Shown piece by piece: positions 14,886-19,567 of a stretch of 19,567 nucleotides of DNA. The stretch's first letter is position 1. Each line of letters begins with the position of its first letter. Below the pieces are notes generated by a model that saw only the letters and a program-made list of their open reading frames with translations, did no database searches and was not told the DNA's origin. The DNA lies in the NCBI GenBank assembly GCA_036745875.1, contig DAIOFH010000071.1, positions 1 through 19,567 on the forward strand, written 5' to 3'. The position numbers and the translations under genes are program-made. The DNA comes from DAIOFH01 sp036745875 (GTDB lineage: Bacteria > Planctomycetota > SZUA-567).

Positions 14886-16571
14886 ATGAACATCGAAGAA
14901 GTCCAAAGAAGGTTGTGGGAACAATCGCGAGAGCACAAGCGCGGCAGAGAAACAATCGGAACCTTGTTTCAGGAGAACCCATGGAAGATGCGGATACGCG
15001 GTCTCCATGATCTTCTTCACAATCCCGATTGGCTTAACGAAGCCTGTGCGCGAACTCTCGCACGTTCTCGTGGTAAAGCGGCTAGCGTAGACAGAGAGAC
15101 TGTACACCAATTTGAAAAGAGCCGGGAGTACAAACTCGAACGTTTGCGTCTGGAATTGAAGCATGGAACGTATCGCCCTCAACCGGTGAGGCGTGTCATG
15201 ATTCCCAAAGCCAATGGGAAGATGCGCGCCTTGGGCATTCCTTGCCTCCGGGACAAGATTGTGCAGGAAGCCATGAGAATGGCGTTGGAGCCAATCTTCG
15301 AGGTCGAGTTTCATCCCAATTCCTACGGATTTCGGCCCCACAGAAGTGCGCATCACGTCGTGGCTCGATGCAGGAGTCTGATTCAGGTCGGATTCACATG
15401 GGTTATCGAGGGCGACGTAAAAGCGTGCTTCGACGAAATCACGCATGATTCCATCATCCGGAACTTGCGAGAGAAAATCATGGATAACAAATTTCTCCAC
15501 CTCGTCGGGCTGTTTCTGAAGGCTGGCGTGTTGGTGAAAGGAGTTATCCTGCCCACAGAGAAGGGCGTTCCACAGGGCGGCGTACTGTCGCCCCTCCTCG
15601 CCAACGTGGTTCTCAATCAGCTTGACTGGTTCCTGCATGGAAAAGGTCTCCATGACAGAGCTGGACAACGCAAGAGTGCGGCCAAGGGTGAGGTAAACGT
15701 GAGGTTTGCCCGCTATGCGGACGATTGGTGCGTCTTCATCACTCGCGCGAATAAGCGATATGCGATTGCGCTGCGTGATAAAATCCGGGATTTCCTCAAG
15801 GATGCCGCCGGTCTTGAATTGTCGGCGGAGAAGACACGCATCACACACGTTAGGGACGGCTTCGACTTCCTCGGTTTTCACTTCGCAAAGGATATGGGGC
15901 GGCGTGGGGTCGCGGTGCCGAAGGTCAAAATCAGCGAGAAGGCGAAGAAGAACATACGCCTGCGCCTGTCGGAAGCGGTTCGCTTCCGCCCACAGCAAGA
16001 GAGTCTTGTACTGCGGGTGGAGCGACTTTCGCGCCTGATACGAGGATGGCGTGAATACTTTCGCGTGGCGCATGATTTCAACCGCGTAGCAACACGGCTT
16101 GACCATCATTCGTTTTGGGAAACGGTCAAGACCATCTGTCGCAAGCAGAATATTTCGACGGCGAAATGCCTCAAGCTCTACCGGAGAAATAAGCGACTTA
16201 CGGTAGGTGGGTGCATATTGGAAAGGGTCTACGGGACAACGATGAAAATGAACTTCCGTAAACCTAAAGAATACGTACCGGGCGGTGGAATCTATCTCGA
16301 CGATTATGTTGACGACGAATGGAGTCTCTCATATCGCGACTCAAAGAAGCGTATGGGAAGCCGGGATATACGATGGGAAGTCATGGTTCGAGACTCCCTA
16401 TGCTGCCGGCAGTGTGGGAAAACGGTGAATTACGCTACCGCCCATATCGACCACATCGTCTCAGTAAAGCGCTTTGCCAGCTTTCGTCAGGCACATCGTT
16501 TGGAGAATTTGCAAACCCTGTGCATCCAGTGTCATCAGGAGAAGACGAATAAAGAACGCCATAACCGATGA
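14886..16571 (+). CDS. Group II intron 2 reverse transcriptase/maturase with HNH endonuclease
   Basis: 561-residue homologue of the intron 1 protein, roughly three-quarters identical by eye, with the same domain order: reverse transcriptase with YGFRPHRSAHHVV, GVPQGGVLSPLLAN and ARYADDWCVF; X domain with SRLIRGWREYFRVAHD; HNH domain with CCRQC, IDHIV and CIQCH. The start is ATG 14886, aligned with the intron 1 protein (MNIEEVQRRLWEQ against MNVEVVQRRLWEQ) and preceded by GGAGGG; the frame is open 80 codons further upstream only by chance inside the RNA domains. It appears intact. The two proteins might act on each other's RNAs, but divergence of the intron RNAs makes that uncertain. Confidence 0.97.
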   Translation: MNIEEVQRRLWEQSREHKRGRETIGTLFQENPWKMRIRGLHDLLHNPDWLNEACARTLARSRGKAASVDRETVHQFEKSREYKLERLRLELKHGTYRPQPVRRVMIPKANGKMRALGIPCLRDKIVQEAMRMALEPIFEVEFHPNSYGFRPHRSAHHVVARCRSLIQVGFTWVIEGDVKACFDEITHDSIIRNLREKIMDNKFLHLVGLFLKAGVLVKGVILPTEKGVPQGGVLSPLLANVVLNQLDWFLHGKGLHDRAGQRKSAAKGEVNVRFARYADDWCVFITRANKRYAIALRDKIRDFLKDAAGLELSAEKTRITHVRDGFDFLGFHFAKDMGRRGVAVPKVKISEKAKKNIRLRLSEAVRFRPQQESLVLRVERLSRLIRGWREYFRVAHDFNRVATRLDHHSFWETVKTICRKQNISTAKCLKLYRRNKRLTVGGCILERVYGTTMKMNFRKPKEYVPGGGIYLDDYVDDEWSLSYRDSKKRMGSRDIRWEVMVRDSLCCRQCGKTVNYATAHIDHIVSVKRFASFRQAHRLENLQTLCIQCHQEKTNKERHNR

Positions 16572-16581
16572 TAGTTCTGGA

Positions 16582-16615
16582 AAGCCGGATGCTTCGAAAG
16601 TTGCACGTCCGGCTT
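16582..16615 (+). ncRNA. Group II intron 2 domain V
   Basis: 34-nt catalytic hairpin, aligned base for base with that of intron 1: AGCCG start, stem CCGGA with TCCGG, bulge, upper stem capped by a GAAA-type loop. The changes between the two copies are largely paired with compensating changes (TTGGAAACTT against TTCGAAAGTT), which supports a functional fold in both. Confidence 0.92.
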
Positions 16616-16653
16616 GGGGTTGGGGGCGGGCTGTAACGCCCGCCCTACACCAC

Positions 16654-16740
16654 TCCGGCTATCCGGATTGTCGCCAGTCATATCCCGATATTGATGGAAA
16701 ACCCGACTTCACGGCCAAAAACACAAAGGATAAAAAATGA
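16654..16740 (+). CDS. traE: TraE topoisomerase III, exon 3
   Basis: Final 28 codons and stop. SGYPDC supplies C761, the fourth cysteine of the third zinc ribbon, so that FFWGC from exon 2 plus SGYPDC reproduces the FWGCSAYPKC pattern of ribbon one: direct evidence that the intron boundary is right. A basic tail ends at TGA 16738-16740, which overlaps the next start codon as ATGA. No start codon lies in this exon, so it is expressed only as part of spliced traE. Confidence 0.88.
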   Translation, partial: SGYPDCRQSYPDIDGKPDFTAKNTKDKK

Positions 16741-16955
16741 GTACCAATCATACGGACAACGCTATGCATATCGACACCATTGCTGACAAACTCGCCGATG
16801 CGGAAATACCCGGCTTTATCCCTACCTTCACCGAGGAGGAGGCAGAAGAAGCGGGCGCATTTGGGGAGGATGCCCTGTCGGAGGAGTCTGCAATTGCCTC
16901 CTCCTACGACAGTCCGGAACTGACTGCCGAATATTTGGCTGGCAAGCTCGTCTAA
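16737..16955 (+). CDS. Small acidic protein in the traD position
   Basis: 72-residue, strongly acidic protein of unknown function, with a run FTEEEAEEAGAFGEDALSEE near its middle and few basic residues. No membrane helix or signal peptide. It starts at ATG 16737, overlapping the traE stop by 4 nt (ATGA), with AAGGA upstream, so translation should be coupled to spliced traE. RP4 has the small gene traD at this place between traE and traC, but I cannot show homology from sequence, so I give no symbol. The charge could suit a DNA-mimic or a protein-binding partner; that is speculation. Confidence 0.72.
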   Translation: MSTNHTDNAMHIDTIADKLADAEIPGFIPTFTEEEAEEAGAFGEDALSEESAIASSYDSPELTAEYLAGKLV

Positions 16956-16994
16956 AGATTCCGGGTATTTTTCTTATTTCTTATGGAGAACCAT

Positions 16995-19523
16995 ATGAGT
17001 GCAGCAGAAACAACCACCGATCCCGCCGAAGCCGGCGCTGAGCCGAAACGGGAATTTTTCAACGATAAAGTGGCTTCTCAACTCGCCCAGCAGTTACGGA
17101 ACGGCACATCGCCGTTGCAACGGAGTGGCGTTCAATCCATTCCCATCAGCGCAGCTACAGGGCGTAAATTCCACGGCATCAATGCGCTTAACCTGATGAT
17201 GCAAAACCGATCTGATTCCCGCTGGATGACGTTCGACGAAGCCAATCAAAACGGATACCGTGTCAAAAAAGGCGAAAAAGCCACAGCCGTACAATACTGG
17301 TTGCCGAAAAGGAACGACGAGGACAAGCGCCGTTCGGTGACAGCCTATGTTTTCAATGGTGAACAGCTTGACGGCATACCCCCTGAACCTCTCAGACCGC
17401 AGCAAAATCCATTTGAAAGGGTAAATGGTATTTTGTTAAACAACGGCACTACCATCATCCGTGATCAGAAAGACCGCGCCTATTATGCGCCCAAGGCAGA
17501 TGAAATCCATCTGCCCGAAGCCGGTAGCGTTTCAAATGAGAAACTCGCTGAACAGGCATTGTACCAGCATTTTCGTGCTCTGGGCCATCCCGACCGCCTC
17601 AACCGCGATAGCTTTAGCGATACCCGCTCCTTCCAGCGTAAGAACGAAGAGCTTGTCTGTACAGTCGCCACCATGATGATGTGCGCGGAAATCGGCATTC
17701 CCCACGACCCGGCCCGGAACCCCGATCTTATTGAATCATGGGCGAAGTCGATGGAGGAATATCCCATACCATTTGCGCGAAATATGAAAGCTGTTGATGA
17801 TTCAGTATGGTCAACGCTTCGTCAGGAGCAAACCCACGACAGGGCTATTCGACAACATGATGAAGCATTTGATCCGATTCTTGAGACTTCGCCACGAAAA
17901 ATGCTGGATCGGTATGAGCGATCAGCGCAGATCATTGCCTTGTCGAATACGGAACCGGAGAAGGTTTTGCTATTCCAGCACGATGATACGCAACTGTTTG
18001 CACAACCAGGCAGCGGCAAACTTCTTCAACAGCAGCCTACCGAGATTGAAAGCCAATTTCTCCATAAGGAACAGCTGGAAGCCTTTAATCTCAAGGGACA
18101 GGCGTGTAGCGTTGTTTTGGTATATACCGCCACCCATCATGAAAACGGTCTGTGGACGCACGATAAATTCATGGAGGCAGAGGTGACGCCAACCATGGAA
18201 ATGGTATTGCCGCCCACATGGGACGGCAAGTTGGAAGTGCGCGGTTGCGATGAAGAACAGGGTATCCCTTTTGTCGTAGACCCTCAACATGGTGATGAAC
18301 CAACTTTTTATGGCGTCTACGCTACGCAAAAGGATGGGCCGGAGCAGCGCGTCCAGTATTTCCATACCAAAGAAGATGCCGAATTGTTCAAGGACTTGGC
18401 CAGCCAGGAACATGAACGTCAAACTGGTAGAGAAAACGAATCGTCCAAAGAACAGACCTCCCGACATACCCCGGCTCAAAGGGAGGTGGCCGTCACAGAG
18501 GCCCGCGACGAATGCATTGCAGCGATGAAAAAAGTCGACATGATTGTCACCGATGACCATCCTATATTCGATAAGAAATCTCACCGTATCGAAGTGGAAG
18601 GCGATAAAAAGGGCGAAAAATCAGGATTCTACGTCGCCCATCCGGACGGTAGACCATCAGGCTATGTCAAAAATAATCGTACCGGCGAAGAGATACGATG
18701 GTCGCATAAGGGTTATATTCTGGATGACGCCCAGAAGAAGGCGCTGCATAAAGAAGCCTTGGAAAACGTCGCCAAGCGTGAAGAAACTGCACAGGAAACA
18801 GCAGACAGAGCCGCCGAACGTGTGCAGAAGCAGATGAAGGGCTTTAAAACGCCGAATGAGCCAACGCCGTATATGCAGACCAAAGGAATTGCATTACACG
18901 CCGGCGTCCTCGAAAACGGCAATTCGACATGTATACCCATACATGATGTTAATGGAAATATCCGCTCCATGGCTTACCTTAATCCCGATGGACCGAAGCG
19001 CTACGCCAAGGACAGCGAGAAACATGGTTGTTTCCATGCCGTCGACGGCTTGGACGCCTTGAAAAAGGCTCCGGCCATCGTTATTTCCGAAGGCTATGCA
19101 ACCGCCGCCACACTGTCCGAGTCGATCGGCATGGGGACGGTAGCCGCTTTTGATGCAGGTAATCTTGTGCCGGTGGCAAAGACCTTGCGTGAAGCGTTCC
19201 CTGATAAACCCATCATTATCGCGGCGGACAACGATACCAAACTGGCGGAAGAAAAAGGCCGCAACCCTGGCGTCATATACGCCAAGGAAGCGGCAGAAGC
19301 AGTCAGCGGTATCGTCATTACCCCCCGCTTCGCCAAGGCTGAACAGAATTCCAAGGAGTTTACCGATTTCAATGACCTTGCTCACAGGAGCAAACTCGGC
19401 AAGGAAGCGGTGGAGAAGCAGGTAAAACCTGTCGTTGAGAAAGAGATCAAGAAACTCGTCAAGACCCAAGAAAAGGCGAGGGACAAAACCAAGGATCAAA
19501 AACAGCAATCCAAAGGAAGATAA
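16995..19523 (+). CDS. traC: TraC DNA primase with ArdC-like N-terminal domain
   Basis: 842-residue protein. RP4 TraC makes primers for the transferred strand and is itself carried into the recipient. The N-terminal 265 residues resemble ArdC/LtrC antirestriction proteins: SAATGRKFHGINALNLMM (53-70), WMTFDEANQNGYRVKKGEKA (77-96), then a zincin-like helix where the expected HEXXH is replaced by YQHFR (190-194), keeping GHPDRLNRD after it. A middle region (about 300-480) and charged helices lead to the primase part: EGYATA (699-704), the IncP primase motif, AADND (743-747) and FTDFNDL (789-795) as Toprim-type acidic sites, and a Lys-rich tail. I choose ATG 16995 because GGAGA (16985-16989) precedes it; ATG 16983 has no ribosome site. 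It ends the operon, 18 bp before a terminator. Confidence 0.9.
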   Translation: MSAAETTTDPAEAGAEPKREFFNDKVASQLAQQLRNGTSPLQRSGVQSIPISAATGRKFHGINALNLMMQNRSDSRWMTFDEANQNGYRVKKGEKATAVQYWLPKRNDEDKRRSVTAYVFNGEQLDGIPPEPLRPQQNPFERVNGILLNNGTTIIRDQKDRAYYAPKADEIHLPEAGSVSNEKLAEQALYQHFRALGHPDRLNRDSFSDTRSFQRKNEELVCTVATMMMCAEIGIPHDPARNPDLIESWAKSMEEYPIPFARNMKAVDDSVWSTLRQEQTHDRAIRQHDEAFDPILETSPRKMLDRYERSAQIIALSNTEPEKVLLFQHDDTQLFAQPGSGKLLQQQPTEIESQFLHKEQLEAFNLKGQACSVVLVYTATHHENGLWTHDKFMEAEVTPTMEMVLPPTWDGKLEVRGCDEEQGIPFVVDPQHGDEPTFYGVYATQKDGPEQRVQYFHTKEDAELFKDLASQEHERQTGRENESSKEQTSRHTPAQREVAVTEARDECIAAMKKVDMIVTDDHPIFDKKSHRIEVEGDKKGEKSGFYVAHPDGRPSGYVKNNRTGEEIRWSHKGYILDDAQKKALHKEALENVAKREETAQETADRAAERVQKQMKGFKTPNEPTPYMQTKGIALHAGVLENGNSTCIPIHDVNGNIRSMAYLNPDGPKRYAKDSEKHGCFHAVDGLDALKKAPAIVISEGYATAATLSESIGMGTVAAFDAGNLVPVAKTLREAFPDKPIIIAADNDTKLAEEKGRNPGVIYAKEAAEAVSGIVITPRFAKAEQNSKEFTDFNDLAHRSKLGKEAVEKQVKPVVEKEIKKLVKTQEKARDKTKDQKQQSKGR

Positions 19524-19541
19524 GCAGTTACATGATAGCAC

Positions 19542-19567
19542 AACCGGCAGCCGTGAGGCTGCCGGTT
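19542..19567 (+). terminator. Terminator-like hairpin after traC
   Basis: Perfect 11-bp stem, AACCGGCAGCC (19542-19552) and GGCTGCCGGTT (19557-19567), with a GTGA loop. It lies 18 bp after the traC stop. The window ends at the stem, so the T-tract expected for a terminator cannot be seen. Confidence 0.7.

Larger units (their letters stand above)
14178..16653 (+). mobile_element. Group II intron 2 in traE
   Basis: A second, related intron, also 2476 nt, running from GTGCG at 14178 to CCTACACCAC at 16653, with domain V at 16582-16615. It is alignable with intron 1 along its whole length but clearly diverged in both RNA and protein, so it is not a recent copy of it. It is inserted after the third cysteine codon of the third zinc ribbon. 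Pairing with its exon is weaker than for intron 1: GGATGC (14172-14177) against GCAACC (14511-14516) has one mismatch, and the presumed EBS2 AGAGGG (14277-14282) pairs with TTCTTT of the exon only with several G-U pairs. Bases 14193-14885 are folded RNA domains, not genes. The 297-bp exon 2 separates it from intron 1. Confidence 0.93.

Noticed and set aside
1..19567. CRISPR arrays, tRNA and rRNA genes, insertion-sequence ends
   Set aside because: I saw no regularly spaced repeats, no tRNA or rRNA sequence, and no transposase other than the intron proteins.

Overview
The window carries the DNA-processing half of a conjugation system organised like the Tra1 region of IncP plasmids (RP4/RK2): traM-traL-traK on the minus strand, an oriT in a divergent promoter region, then traJ-traI-traG-traF-(TA module)-traE-small ORF-traC on the plus strand, ending in a strong hairpin at the window edge. 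Gene content and the P-type nick sequence point to a conjugative plasmid or integrative conjugative element of a Gram-negative, probably proteobacterial, host. The genus cannot be named from this sequence.

Region by region. 1-2032 is accessory sequence: an unassigned, apparently decayed stretch (1-677) ending in a plus-strand terminator, an XRE-type regulator on the minus strand (742-1353), and a structured, gene-poor leader and spacer (1354-2032) with a nested inverted repeat. 2033-3697 is the minus-strand traK-traL-traM operon with its own terminator. 3698-4078 holds back-to-back promoters, an 11-bp inverted repeat with one arm in each promoter, and an oriT core whose 10-bp inverted repeat abuts ATATCCTG^CCC on the minus strand. 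4079-8604 encodes TraJ (oriT recognition), TraI (MOBP relaxase; Y22, S74, H109/H116/H118 at the RP4 positions), TraG (coupling ATPase) and TraF (S26-type pilin protease). 8605-9436 is an antisense antitoxin/PIN-toxin pair with a self-contained promoter and operator. 9437-16740 is traE, a topoisomerase III, split by two group II introns. 16737-19523 holds a small acidic ORF and TraC, a primase with an ArdC-like N-terminus.

The most striking feature is traE. Two related but clearly diverged group II introns, each 2476 nt by my boundaries, sit 297 bp apart in the zinc-ribbon tail of the topoisomerase. Each encodes a complete reverse transcriptase/maturase with an HNH domain and has a recognisable domain V. 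Removing both joins exons of 656, 99 and 28 codons in one frame, giving a 783-residue topoisomerase with three four-cysteine ribbons whose stop codon overlaps the next gene's start (ATGA). Without splicing, each 5' junction reads into a stop after four intron-encoded residues, so unspliced, half-spliced and fully spliced messages would encode proteins with one, two (plus half) or three ribbons.

Working together (by analogy to RP4): TraK and TraJ bind oriT, TraI nicks and leads the strand, TraG passes it to the mating channel, TraF matures the pilin, TraC primes the incoming strand, and TraE handles topology. The mating-pair (Trb) genes are not in this window.
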